DNA of 64,000 nt from Thalassobius sp047123305. GTDB lineage: Bacteria; Pseudomonadota; Alphaproteobacteria; Rhodobacterales; Rhodobacteraceae. The stretch is from the NCBI RefSeq assembly GCF_047123305.1, contig NZ_CP138918.1, positions 1,116,001 through 1,180,000 on the forward strand, in the 5' to 3' direction. Shown here in pieces: positions 42,602 to 51,099 of the stretch. Numbering within the stretch: the stretch's first letter is position 1; every line of letters starts with the position of its first letter. A program made the position numbers and the translations under genes. Under the pieces are notes generated by a model, which saw nothing but the letters and a program-made list of their open reading frames with translations, did no database searches and was not told the origin of the DNA.

Positions 42602-43195
42602 ATGACCAACGACTTGATAGCCAAAGCCGCCATGGATCGGCGCATCGCAGAAATCATCACCCCTGTCATTGAAGACATGGGGTTTGAACTGGTGCGGATC
42701 CGTCTGATGGGCGGTAAAACCGCGACCCTGCAAATCATGGCCGAGCGCCCTGAGGGCGGGATCGAAGTGGACGAATGTGCCAAGATCTCCACCGCTGTTT
42801 CGGCTGTGCTGGATGTCGAGGACCCGATTGTCGACCAGTATAACCTCGAAGTTTCGAGCCCGGGCATTGACCGGCCTTTGACCCGTCTCAAGGATTTTGA
42901 GACCTTTGAAGGCTATGAGATCAAGATTGAGACCACCGAGCTGATCGACGGCCAGCGCCGCTTCAAGGGCATGCTGGCAGGGGTCGAAGGCGAAGAGGTT
43001 CTGCTGAACCTCGAACGCGGCGACGAAGAAGTGACCGTAGGGCTGAACTTTGACTGGCTGTCTGACGCCAAGCTGGTTCTGACCGATGAGCTGATCAAGG
43101 AAATGCTGAAACAGCGCAAAGACGCTGGCCTGATCAACGAAGAAGAATTTGACGAGATTGAAACCGACGAATCCGGTTCTCAGGAGGATAAGTAA
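42602..43195 (+). CDS. rimP: Ribosome maturation factor RimP
   Basis: A 197-residue RimP, needed for late 30S subunit assembly. The N-terminal domain has FELVRIRLMGGK and VDECAKISTAVSAVLD. The pattern LEVSSPGIDRPLTRLKDFE is the family signature. A C-terminal acidic tail (residues after about 185) is longer than usual. The ATG at 42602 (MTNDLIAKAAMDRRIAEI) follows a weak site. The frame is open upstream through the leader, but that part is structured RNA, not protein-like. First gene of the operon rimP-nusA-ylxR-infB. Confidence 0.94.
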   Translation: MTNDLIAKAAMDRRIAEIITPVIEDMGFELVRIRLMGGKTATLQIMAERPEGGIEVDECAKISTAVSAVLDVEDPIVDQYNLEVSSPGIDRPLTRLKDFETFEGYEIKIETTELIDGQRRFKGMLAGVEGEEVLLNLERGDEEVTVGLNFDWLSDAKLVLTDELIKEMLKQRKDAGLINEEEFDEIETDESGSQEDK

Positions 43196-43197
43196 AG

Positions 43198-44823
43198 ATG
43201 GCAATTACCTCTGCAAACCAGCTCGAGCTGCTGCAAACCGCTGAGGCCGTGGCCCGCGAAAAGATGATCGACCCCGGTCTGGTGGTGGAAGCGATGGAAG
43301 AGTCGCTGGCCCGCGCCGCGAAGTCGCGCTACGGCAGCGAAATGGACATCCGTGTCTCCATCGACCGCAAGACCGGTCGTGCCACCTTCACCCGCGTCCG
43401 CACCGTGGTGGAAGCGGAAGAGCTGGAGAACTACCAGGCTGAGATGACCGTTGAACAGGCGCGTCAGTACTTGGAAAACCCCGAAGTGGGTGACACCTAC
43501 GTCGAAGAGGTTCCGCCGGTAGAACTGGGCCGGATTGCAGCGCAGTCGGCCAAGCAGGTGATCCTGCAGAAGGTTCGCGAAGCGGAACGTGACCGTCAGT
43601 TTGAAGAGTATAAAGACAAGGTTGGCACCATCATCAACGCCACCGTCAAACGCGAAGAGTTTGGCAATGTGGTTGTCGATCTGAATGGTCGTGGCGAAGG
43701 CTCGCTGCGTCGGAACGAAAAGATCGGCCGCGAAAGCTACCGTCCGAACGACCGCGTGCGCTGCTACATCAAGGATGTGCGCCGTGAACCGCGTGGCCAC
43801 CAGATCTTCCTCAGCCGCACCGCGCCGGAATTCATGGCCGAGCTGTTCAAGATGGAAGTGCCGGAAATCTACGACGGCATCATCCAAATCAAAGCCGTGG
43901 CCCGTGATCCGGGTTCGCGCGCGAAGATCGCGGTTGTGTCCTTCGACAACTCAATTGACCCCGTGGGTGCCTGTGTGGGTATGCGCGGCAGCCGTGTGCA
44001 GGCCGTTGTGAACGAGCTGCAGGGCGAAAAGATCGACATCATCCCGTGGAACGAAGACGTGCCGACCTTCCTGGTAAACGCGCTGCAGCCGGCAGAGGTT
44101 TCCAAAGTGGTTCTGGATGAAGACGCTGAGCGGATCGAAGTTGTTGTGCCCGATGAACAGCTGAGCCTGGCCATTGGCCGTCGCGGTCAGAACGTGCGTC
44201 TGGCCTCGCAGCTGACCAACCTCGACATCGACATCATGACCGAATCAGACGAATCGGCCCGTCGTCAGAAAGAGTTCGAAGTGCGCACCAAGCTCTTCGT
44301 CGATACGCTGGACGTGGACGAATTCTTTGCACAGCTTCTGGTTGCCGAAGGTTTCACCAACCTCGAAGAAGTTGGCTATGTCGAGATCGACGAACTGCTG
44401 GTGATCGACGGTGTGGACGAAGACACCGCTGGCGAACTGCAAGCCCGTGCCCGTGACTTCCTGGAAGCGCAGGCCAATGCTGCCATTGAACGCGCCAAAG
44501 AGCTGGGTGTCGAAGACAGCCTGTTCGCCTTCGAAGGTCTGACCCCGCAGATGATCCAGGCCTTGGCCGAGGATGACGTGAAGACCCTTGAGGATTTCGC
44601 GACCTGCGCTGACTGGGAACTGGCCGGCGGCTGGACCACCGTCAACGGCGAACGTGTGAAGGATGACGGTACGCTGGAAGCCTTCGGTGTGTCGTTGGAG
44701 GATGCACAGGACCTGATCATGACCGCCCGCATCACCCTTGGCTGGGTTGACCCTGCCGAACTGGAAGCCGACGCTGAAGAAGGCGAAGGCGAAGACGGTG
44801 CCGCAGAGGAGGCCGAGGCCTGA
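43198..44823 (+). CDS. nusA: Transcription termination/antitermination factor NusA
   Basis: A 541-residue NusA. The N-terminal RNA polymerase-binding domain (1-130) precedes an S1 domain (about 135-200, GTIINATVKREEFGNVVVDL), then two KH domains (about 230-345, with VGACVGMRGSRVQAVVNELQGEKID and LAIGRRGQNVRLAS). Two C-terminal acidic repeat regions (350-500) and an acidic tail complete the protein. The domain order and size are normal for alphaproteobacteria. AGGAGG overlaps the end of rimP. Confidence 0.97.
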   Translation: MAITSANQLELLQTAEAVAREKMIDPGLVVEAMEESLARAAKSRYGSEMDIRVSIDRKTGRATFTRVRTVVEAEELENYQAEMTVEQARQYLENPEVGDTYVEEVPPVELGRIAAQSAKQVILQKVREAERDRQFEEYKDKVGTIINATVKREEFGNVVVDLNGRGEGSLRRNEKIGRESYRPNDRVRCYIKDVRREPRGHQIFLSRTAPEFMAELFKMEVPEIYDGIIQIKAVARDPGSRAKIAVVSFDNSIDPVGACVGMRGSRVQAVVNELQGEKIDIIPWNEDVPTFLVNALQPAEVSKVVLDEDAERIEVVVPDEQLSLAIGRRGQNVRLASQLTNLDIDIMTESDESARRQKEFEVRTKLFVDTLDVDEFFAQLLVAEGFTNLEEVGYVEIDELLVIDGVDEDTAGELQARARDFLEAQANAAIERAKELGVEDSLFAFEGLTPQMIQALAEDDVKTLEDFATCADWELAGGWTTVNGERVKDDGTLEAFGVSLEDAQDLIMTARITLGWVDPAELEADAEEGEGEDGAAEEAEA

Positions 44824-44848
44824 TTTTCAGGCCTCGGAGGCTTGTCGC

Positions 44849-45469
44849 ATGGGGCGCGGCGGAAAAACCAAGGACCGGAGTGACGGTCCAGAGCGCAAGT
44901 GCGTTGTCACAGGCGAAGTGCACCCTAAGTATGGGTTAATCCGCTTCGTCGTTGGTCCCGAGGGCCAGATCGTGCCGGACCTTGCCGAAAAACTGCCGGG
45001 GCGCGGGATCTGGGTCAGCTCAGATCGTGCTTCCGTGTCGCAGGCGACGAAAAAAGGGGTCTTTGCCCGCGGTGCCAAACAGCAGGTGAAGGTCGCAGAG
45101 GATCTGGCTGATCAGGTCGAGGCGGCGCTCGTACGCCGCGTTATCGATTTGGTCAGCCTTGCCCGGAAGACTGGCGATGCCGTCACCGGGTTCGAGAAGG
45201 TCAAAGACTGGCTGGTGAAGGATTATGCCGAAGTGCTGATCCAGGCCTCGGATGGATCGGGGCGCGGCAAGTCGAAACTACGTACACCGGAAGGTGGTTC
45301 GTTCATTGGCTGGCTCACCGCAGATGAGCTTGGACAGGCCTTCGGACGACAAACTGTAATTCATGTGGCCCTAGGCGCTGGTGGTTTGACCCATCGTGTA
45401 GTAGAGGAAGCCGCAAGACTTAAGGGTATACGCACCCAGGGCGGCGACGATGACCGCCGGAAAGGATGA
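44849..45469 (+). CDS. YlxR (DUF448) RNA-binding protein with L7Ae-like C-terminal domain
   Basis: A 206-residue protein. Residues 1-85 form a YlxR/DUF448 domain (ERKCVVTGEVH, LIRFVVGPEGQIVPDLAEKLPGRG in two parts). Residues about 90-195 resemble a ribosomal L7Ae/L30e-type fold (LVSLARKTGDAVTGFEKV, VLIQASDGSG). YlxR binds RNA and, in other bacteria, interacts with RNase P. It is placed between nusA and infB as in most bacteria. GGAGG precedes the ATG at 44849. The C-terminus is Asp/Arg-rich. Confidence 0.88.
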   Translation: MGRGGKTKDRSDGPERKCVVTGEVHPKYGLIRFVVGPEGQIVPDLAEKLPGRGIWVSSDRASVSQATKKGVFARGAKQQVKVAEDLADQVEAALVRRVIDLVSLARKTGDAVTGFEKVKDWLVKDYAEVLIQASDGSGRGKSKLRTPEGGSFIGWLTADELGQAFGRQTVIHVALGAGGLTHRVVEEAARLKGIRTQGGDDDRRKG

Positions 45470-45479
45470 AGAGAGCCAG

Positions 45480-47975
45480 ATGAGCGACAACGACGGTAAA
45501 AAGACTTTGGGTGTTCGTGGCGGCCCGCGCGCGGGTAACGTGAAGCAGAGCTTCAGCCATGGCCGTACCAAAAACGTCGTGGTGGAGACCAAGCGCAAGC
45601 GCGTTGTGGTTCCCAAACCCGGCGCCGCAAAACCCGGTGGCGGTCGGCCTGGACAGGCTGGCGGCGATCCCTCCAAACGTCCGGCTGGCATTTCCGATGC
45701 AGAGATGGAGCGCCGGATGCGCGCTTTGCAGGCCGCGAAGGCCCGCGAAGTTGAAGAGGCTGCCAAACGCGAAGCCGAGGAAAAAGCCCGCGAGGAAGCG
45801 CGTCAGCGCCGCCGCGAAGAGGCTGAGGCCAAGGAACGTGAAGAGCGTGAACGCGAAGCAGCTCTGAAAGCGAAAGCTGAAGAGGAAGCGCGCAAGAAGA
45901 AGGAGGCCGAAGAGGCCGCCAAACGCGCTGCTGCCGAAGCGGCTCAGCCCAAGAAAGAGGCCGCCGCGCCTGCCCGTACTGGTCCCAAGACCGGTCCGGC
46001 CCCGGCAGCGCCTGAGCGTAAGAAAGAGCGTGACGATCGCAACCAGCGCGGCAAAGGCCGTGGTGGCGACAACCGTCGTTCTGGCAAGCTGACCGTCAAC
46101 CAGGCGCTGACTGGTGGCGAAGGTGGCCGTCAGAAATCGCTGGCCGCGATGAAGCGGAAACAGGAACGCGCCCGCCAGAAAGCCATGGGTGCGCCGGTTG
46201 AGCGTGAAAAGGTTGTCCGTGACGTGCAGGTGCCTGAAACCATTGTGGTTTCGGAACTGGCAAACCGGATGGCTGAACGTGTGGCTGATGTTGTGAAATC
46301 GCTCATGAAAATGGGCATGATGGTCACGCAGAACCAATCGATCGACGCTGATACCGCGGAACTGATCGTCGAAGAATTTGGCCACAACATTCAGCGTGTG
46401 TCCGACTCCGACGTTGAAGACGTGATCCAGCAGATCGAAGACAACACCGACGACCTGCAGTCGCGTCCGCCGGTGGTGACCATCATGGGTCACGTTGACC
46501 ACGGCAAAACCTCGCTGTTGGATGCGATCCGCAACGCCAAGGTGACCGCAGGCGAAGCCGGCGGCATCACCCAGCACATCGGTGCGTATCAGGTGAAAAC
46601 CGACAGCGGTGTAACGCTGAGCTTCCTCGATACCCCGGGCCACGCGGCCTTCACCTCGATGCGCTCGCGCGGGGCTCAGGTGACGGATATCGTTATTCTG
46701 GTGGTTGCGGCGGATGACTCGGTCATGCCGCAGACGGTTGAAGCTATCAGCCACGCCAAGGCAGCTGGTGTTCCGATGATCGTTGCGATCAACAAAATCG
46801 ACCGCCCGGCAGCCGATCCGCAGAAAGTGCGCGCAGAGCTGCTGCAGCACGAAGTGATCGTGGAAGCCATGTCCGGCGAAGTGCAGGACGTTGAGGTTTC
46901 GGCCATCACCGGCCAGGGTCTGGATGAACTGCTAGACGCAATTGCGCTGCAGGCCGAAATTCTGGAACTGAAAGCCAACCCCGACCGCAACGCCGAAGGC
47001 GCGGTGATCGAGGCGCAGCTGGATGTGGGCCGTGGTCCTGTGGCCACCGTTCTGGTGCAGAAGGGTACGCTGAAGAAAGGCGACATCTTCGTTGTGGGTG
47101 AGCAGTGGGGTAAAGTCCGCGCGCTGGTCGACGACAAAGGCGCCCGTGTTGACGAAGCTGGTCCTTCGGTTCCGGTTGAGGTTCTGGGTCTGAACGGTAC
47201 CCCCGAAGCGGGCGACGTGTTGAACGTGGTTGAGACCGAGGCACAAGCCCGTGAGATCGCGGAATACCGTCATGACGCCGCCAAGGAAAAACGTGCCGCT
47301 GCCGGTGCTGCTGCGACGCTGGAACAGCTGATGCAGAAAGCCAAGGACGACGAGAACGTGCAGGAACTGCCGATCCTCGTGAAGGCCGACGTGCAGGGTT
47401 CTGCCGAAGCCATCGTTCAGGCGATGGAAAAGATCGGCAACGACGAAGTGCGCGTGCGCGTGCTGCACTACGGTGTAGGTGCGATCACCGAAACCGACGT
47501 GGGTCTGGCCGAAGCCTCTGGGGCGCCGATCATGGGCTTCAACGTCCGTGCCAACGCCTCGGCACGGAACACCGCCAACCAGAAGGGTGTGGAGATCCGC
47601 TACTACTCGGTCATCTATGACCTGGTGGATGACGTGAAAGCCGCGGCCTCGGGTCTGCTGTCCGCAGAGATCCGCGAAAACTTCATCGGTTACTCGGAAA
47701 TCCGCGAAGTCTTCAAGGTGACCGGTGTTGGCAAAGTTGCTGGCTGTCTGGTCACCGAAGGTGTTGCCCGTCGTTCCGCCGGCGTGCGCCTGCTGCGCGA
47801 CAACGTGGTGATCCACGAAGGCACCCTGAAGACGCTGAAACGCTTCAAAGACGAAGTCAAAGAAGTGATCTCGGGTCAGGAATGCGGCATGGCGTTCGAG
47901 AACTACGACGATATCCGCCCCGGTGATGTCATCGAGATCTTTGAGCGTGAAGAGATTGAGCGCAAGCTGGACTAA
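45480..47975 (+). CDS. infB: Translation initiation factor IF-2
   Basis: An 831-residue IF-2. The N-terminus has a basic IF2_N-like part, then a long Glu/Arg/Ala-rich charged region (about 70-150). The G domain follows, with GHVDHGKTS at 337-345, DTPGH as G3 and NKID as G4. The two beta-barrel domains and the C-terminal fMet-tRNA-binding region (VEIRYYSVIYDLVDDVK, ECGMAFENYDDIRPGD) complete it. The ATG at 45480 is preferred to one at 45450, which would overlap the ylxR stop. A terminator follows the stop. Confidence 0.97.
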   Translation: MSDNDGKKTLGVRGGPRAGNVKQSFSHGRTKNVVVETKRKRVVVPKPGAAKPGGGRPGQAGGDPSKRPAGISDAEMERRMRALQAAKAREVEEAAKREAEEKAREEARQRRREEAEAKEREEREREAALKAKAEEEARKKKEAEEAAKRAAAEAAQPKKEAAAPARTGPKTGPAPAAPERKKERDDRNQRGKGRGGDNRRSGKLTVNQALTGGEGGRQKSLAAMKRKQERARQKAMGAPVEREKVVRDVQVPETIVVSELANRMAERVADVVKSLMKMGMMVTQNQSIDADTAELIVEEFGHNIQRVSDSDVEDVIQQIEDNTDDLQSRPPVVTIMGHVDHGKTSLLDAIRNAKVTAGEAGGITQHIGAYQVKTDSGVTLSFLDTPGHAAFTSMRSRGAQVTDIVILVVAADDSVMPQTVEAISHAKAAGVPMIVAINKIDRPAADPQKVRAELLQHEVIVEAMSGEVQDVEVSAITGQGLDELLDAIALQAEILELKANPDRNAEGAVIEAQLDVGRGPVATVLVQKGTLKKGDIFVVGEQWGKVRALVDDKGARVDEAGPSVPVEVLGLNGTPEAGDVLNVVETEAQAREIAEYRHDAAKEKRAAAGAAATLEQLMQKAKDDENVQELPILVKADVQGSAEAIVQAMEKIGNDEVRVRVLHYGVGAITETDVGLAEASGAPIMGFNVRANASARNTANQKGVEIRYYSVIYDLVDDVKAAASGLLSAEIRENFIGYSEIREVFKVTGVGKVAGCLVTEGVARRSAGVRLLRDNVVIHEGTLKTLKRFKDEVKEVISGQECGMAFENYDDIRPGDVIEIFEREEIERKLD

Positions 47976-48016
47976 CAGCTTGCCCTCCCCCGACCCTGTG
48001 TCGGGACAGCAAAAGA

Positions 48017-48045
48017 AAAGGGACGGCGCAGGCCGTCCCTTTTTC
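48017..48045 (+). terminator. Intrinsic terminator of the rimP-infB operon
   Basis: AAGGGACGGC (48018-48027) pairs with GCCGTCCCTT (48032-48041) with a short GCAG-type loop, followed by TTTT. It lies 42 bases after the infB stop. Confidence 0.88.
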
Positions 48046-48065
48046 GTTGTGCGCTGTGTTTGAAG

Positions 48066-48203
48066 TTAAGCAGCTTTGCTGCCCACCGGCGTGCCAGCAA
48101 ACAGACGATCCCCAACGCGCACCATCATCTTCCCGCCGGGCAGATTCTTCACGAAGTTGCCCTGCACGGAAATGTATTTTCCGATTACGATAGTCTTTAT
48201 CAT
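48066..48203 (-). CDS. Small basic protein of 45 residues, unknown function
   Basis: The minus-strand frame from the ATG at 48203 to the TAA at 48066 encodes 45 residues beginning MIKTIVIGKYISVQGNFVK and ending VGSKAA. GGTGGGGA lies about ten bases upstream. The predicted chain is mostly beta with many Lys/Arg/Gly/Val (a small barrel-like fold is possible: KMMVRVGDRLFAGTPV). The otherwise empty 406 bases between infB and mutT suit a real gene here. I believe similar short proteins exist in other roseobacters but cannot check. Convergent to infB. Confidence 0.66.
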   Translation of the reverse strand: MIKTIVIGKYISVQGNFVKNLPGGKMMVRVGDRLFAGTPVGSKAA

Positions 48204-48381
48204 ATCTTTAATCCCCACCAAAGATTTTGGCAGGGTACAGGATTTTGACGCAATTCAAACTAAAAAATGCCACAATTTGGGCGTGCCTATGCAGATGAGG
48301 CAGCTGCGAGCTGGGAATTTGGAAGCAGAATGCTGGTGAATCGAGCGGAAGGAAGCCAAATCGCGCGGGAATGAGGCGGGT

Positions 48382-48813
48382 TTACAACCAGTCACGCAGG
48401 ATCGGGATCAGCGGAATATCGGCCGGTGGCATCGGGTAATCGCGCAGGTCAGCGGGTTTGACCCACTTCAGCACCTGTCCTTCACGCGGCTGCGGAATGC
48501 CATCCCACTTGCGGCAGGCAAACAGCGGCATCAACAGGTGGAATTTCTCATAAGAGTGGCTGGCAAAGGTCAGTGGCGCTAGGCAAGAGGCCCAGGTGTC
48601 GATGCCCAGCTCTTCCTGCAACTCGCGGATCAGCGCGTGTTCCGGGGTCTCACCGACCTCTACTTTGCCACCGGGAAATTCCCAAAGGCCGGCCATGGAT
48701 TTGCCTTCTGGTCGTTGGGCCAGCAGGATCCGCCCCTCTTTGTCGATCAGGGCCACAGCCGAAACCAGGACGGTTTTCACAGGCGTTTGTGTTGCAATGG
48801 CTTGGTCTGTCAT
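48382..48813 (-). CDS. mutT: MutT-type 8-oxo-dGTP diphosphatase
   Basis: A 143-residue MutT-like Nudix enzyme. It has LLAQRPEGKSMAGLWEFPGG directly followed by the Nudix box KVEVGETPEHALIRELQEELGI, the strongest form of the MutT signature. The family hydrolyses 8-oxo-dGTP and so prevents A-C type mutations. It follows argJ on the minus strand (30-base gap), and the PPIase-argJ-mutT run is common in alphaproteobacteria next to secA. Confidence 0.9.
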   Translation of the reverse strand: MTDQAIATQTPVKTVLVSAVALIDKEGRILLAQRPEGKSMAGLWEFPGGKVEVGETPEHALIRELQEELGIDTWASCLAPLTFASHSYEKFHLLMPLFACRKWDGIPQPREGQVLKWVKPADLRDYPMPPADIPLIPILRDWL

Positions 48814-48843
48814 GCGGGGCGGTTCCTTGGTCTTGAGGCGCTC

Positions 48844-50070
48844 TTAGGAGCGGTAGTCAGCGTTGATGGTGATATAGCCGTGGGTCAGGTCGCAGGTCCA
48901 CGCGGTTGCATGGCCTTCACCCAATCCCAGATCCACCGCGATTACCAGATCCTGCGCCTTCATATAGGCGGCACCGGCGTCTTCGGTGTAGCTTTCGGCG
49001 ACCCAGCCTTTTTCTGCCACCAGAATGTCGCCAAACCGAATGGCCAGCAAATCACGATCCGCTGCCGCGCCAGACTTGCCGATGGCCATGACAACACGGC
49101 CCCAGTTGGGATCTTCACCCGCAACGGCGGTTTTGATCAGCGGTGAATTGGCAATGGCCATTGCATGGGTGCGGGCGTCGGCGTCATTGGCGGCCCCAGT
49201 CACGCGGACCTCGACAAACTTGGTTGCGCCCTCGCCGTCGCGCACCACCTGATGCGCCAGATCCAACATCACATCATGCAAGGCCTGCGCAAAGGTGGCA
49301 TCGCCATCCACATTCACACCCGAAGCCCCGGTGGCTGCCAGCAGCAGCGTGTCCGAGGTCGAAGTGTCACTGTCCACGGTGATGTTGTTGAAGGTCTTGT
49401 CGGTGTGCCCGCCCAACATCTCTTGCAGCGCGGGGCGCGAGGCCTGCGCATCGGTGAAGATATAGACCAGCATTGTGGCCATATCCGGCGCCACCATGCC
49501 TGACCCTTTGGCGATGCCCGCAATGGTGACGGTCTCACCGCCGATCTCGACCGTGGCGGAGGCGCCTTTGGCGAAAGTGTCGGTGGTCATGATCGCCTTG
49601 GCGGCGTCCTCCAGTGCGGTTTCGTCTTGGGCGCCTGCCAGTTCGGCCACCTTGGCGGTGATCCGGTCATGCGGCAGTCGTTCGCCAATCACACCGGTGG
49701 AGGAGGTGAAGACGCGCTCCTCGGGCAGGTCGGTTTCGGCAGCCACAGCAGCGCAGATCGCCGCAACCGAGCCTTCGCCCGCCTTGCCGGTGAAGGCGTT
49801 TGAGTTGCCCGAGTTCACGATGATCGCCGCACCAGCATCACTGTCCGCGCCGATTTTGGCCTGACAGTCCAGCACGTTGGCGGACCGAGTGGCGGACCGG
49901 GTGAACACGCCCGCCATCGTGGTGCCGGGCTGCAAAAGCGCCAGCATCACGTCGGTGCGGTCTGCATATTTCACACCTGCGGCGGTGGTGGCGAAGGTTG
50001 CCCCCTTCACCACAGGCAGGTCGGGAAAACGGGCAGGCGCCAGCGGCGAAACGGGGATATTTCCGGCCAT
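48844..50070 (-). CDS. argJ: Bifunctional ornithine acetyltransferase/N-acetylglutamate synthase
   Basis: A 408-residue ArgJ precursor of the cyclic arginine pathway, which transfers acetyl between acetylornithine and glutamate. Self-cleavage should occur in MATML between Ala198 and Thr199, Thr199 becoming the N-terminal nucleophile of the beta chain. SSTGVIGE (123-130), KGSGMVAP and NSGNSNAFTG are further family motifs. The gene lies 3 bases after the PPIase stop on the same strand. argG of the same pathway is at 19747. Confidence 0.97.
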   Translation of the reverse strand: MAGNIPVSPLAPARFPDLPVVKGATFATTAAGVKYADRTDVMLALLQPGTTMAGVFTRSATRSANVLDCQAKIGADSDAGAAIIVNSGNSNAFTGKAGEGSVAAICAAVAAETDLPEERVFTSSTGVIGERLPHDRITAKVAELAGAQDETALEDAAKAIMTTDTFAKGASATVEIGGETVTIAGIAKGSGMVAPDMATMLVYIFTDAQASRPALQEMLGGHTDKTFNNITVDSDTSTSDTLLLAATGASGVNVDGDATFAQALHDVMLDLAHQVVRDGEGATKFVEVRVTGAANDADARTHAMAIANSPLIKTAVAGEDPNWGRVVMAIGKSGAAADRDLLAIRFGDILVAEKGWVAESYTEDAGAAYMKAQDLVIAVDLGLGEGHATAWTCDLTHGYITINADYRS

Positions 50071-50073
50071 GAT

Positions 50074-50922
50074 TTACTCCGCGTCGAGCGACAGCTGGTC
50101 CAGAACCGCCGGGTCGATGCCTTCGGCGCCGGAACGGTCTACATTGGCGGCGGCGGTCATCGCCAACACCTGCGCTTCAACCGCTTTCTGTTGCACGGTG
50201 GCTTCCAGTTCACCGCGGACTTCATCCAGGCTCGGCGCTGCGATGGCGCGGGTTTCGTTCAGTTTGATCACGTGCCAGCCAAACTGGGTCTGCACCGGCT
50301 CGGAAATGGCCCCCACTTCAAGGGCAAAGGTGGCCGCTTCGAAGGGCGGCACCATCATGCCGGCACCAAACCAGCCCAGCGAGCCGCCGTTGGGGCCGGA
50401 GGGGCCGGTGGAGTGTGCTTTGGCCAGCTCAGCAAAGTCAGCACCGCCACGGGCTTCGGCGACCAGCTCTTTGGCCTTCTCTTCGGTTTCGACCAGAATG
50501 TGAGCGGCGTTGTACTCCTGACCGGCCTCGACATTGCCATAGGCGGCGTCATATTCGGCCTGCAGCTTTTCATTGGTGACCGCGGTGGCAAGGATGGCGT
50601 CAATCGCCAGATTGGCCATCAGCGAACGGCGCTGGTTTTCCACTGCTAGAGCCACGGATTTCGGTTCACCTTCAACCGAGGCGCTCAGCACGGATTGCTG
50701 GATCAGCTGGTCCAGAATGCCAGGGAACAGCACATCGGCGGGCAGTTGCTGGTACTGCGGTGGCAGGGTCTGGCGTGTCTGGATAACGTGGCCCAGTGTG
50801 ATCTCGACCCCGTCAACCGTGGCCAGCACGGTGTCAACACCGGGCGCATCCTCGGCTTGGGCTGGCAGCATCAGGGTGAGCGAAAGTGCGGCGGCTGACA
50901 GGAAAGTGAGGCGTTTTGACAT
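50074..50922 (-). CDS. Periplasmic parvulin-type peptidyl-prolyl isomerase
   Basis: A 282-residue exported protein. The signal peptide is residues 1-22 (LTFLSAAALSLTLMLPAQA). A SurA/PrsA-like N-terminal helical part follows (about 30-130). The parvulin PPIase domain (about 135-230) has AAHILVETEEKAKELV, GGSLGWFGAGMMVPPFEAA and GWHVIKLNETR. It catalyses proline isomerisation in secreted proteins. The start is the ATG at 50922 with AGGAC upstream. The frame stays open for nearly 1850 bases further on the strand opposite secA, which is not credible coding sequence. It is divergent from secA. Confidence 0.9.
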   Translation of the reverse strand: MSKRLTFLSAAALSLTLMLPAQAEDAPGVDTVLATVDGVEITLGHVIQTRQTLPPQYQQLPADVLFPGILDQLIQQSVLSASVEGEPKSVALAVENQRRSLMANLAIDAILATAVTNEKLQAEYDAAYGNVEAGQEYNAAHILVETEEKAKELVAEARGGADFAELAKAHSTGPSGPNGGSLGWFGAGMMVPPFEAATFALEVGAISEPVQTQFGWHVIKLNETRAIAAPSLDEVRGELEATVQQKAVEAQVLAMTAAANVDRSGAEGIDPAVLDQLSLDAE

Positions 50923-51099
50923 GGGATTCGTCCTTTGAGGGCACGCAAATGGCGCGCAACGTTGACACTGCACCAGCCGCCCCTTACATCGCTTTGAGGC
51001 CATTAAATCGCTGGTTTTCGCAATTGTTTTAGGCGTTGCGTCGACAACCGGCAAGCAAATGCCACACACGTTATAGTCAACGACCGGATCGGAAAGAAA

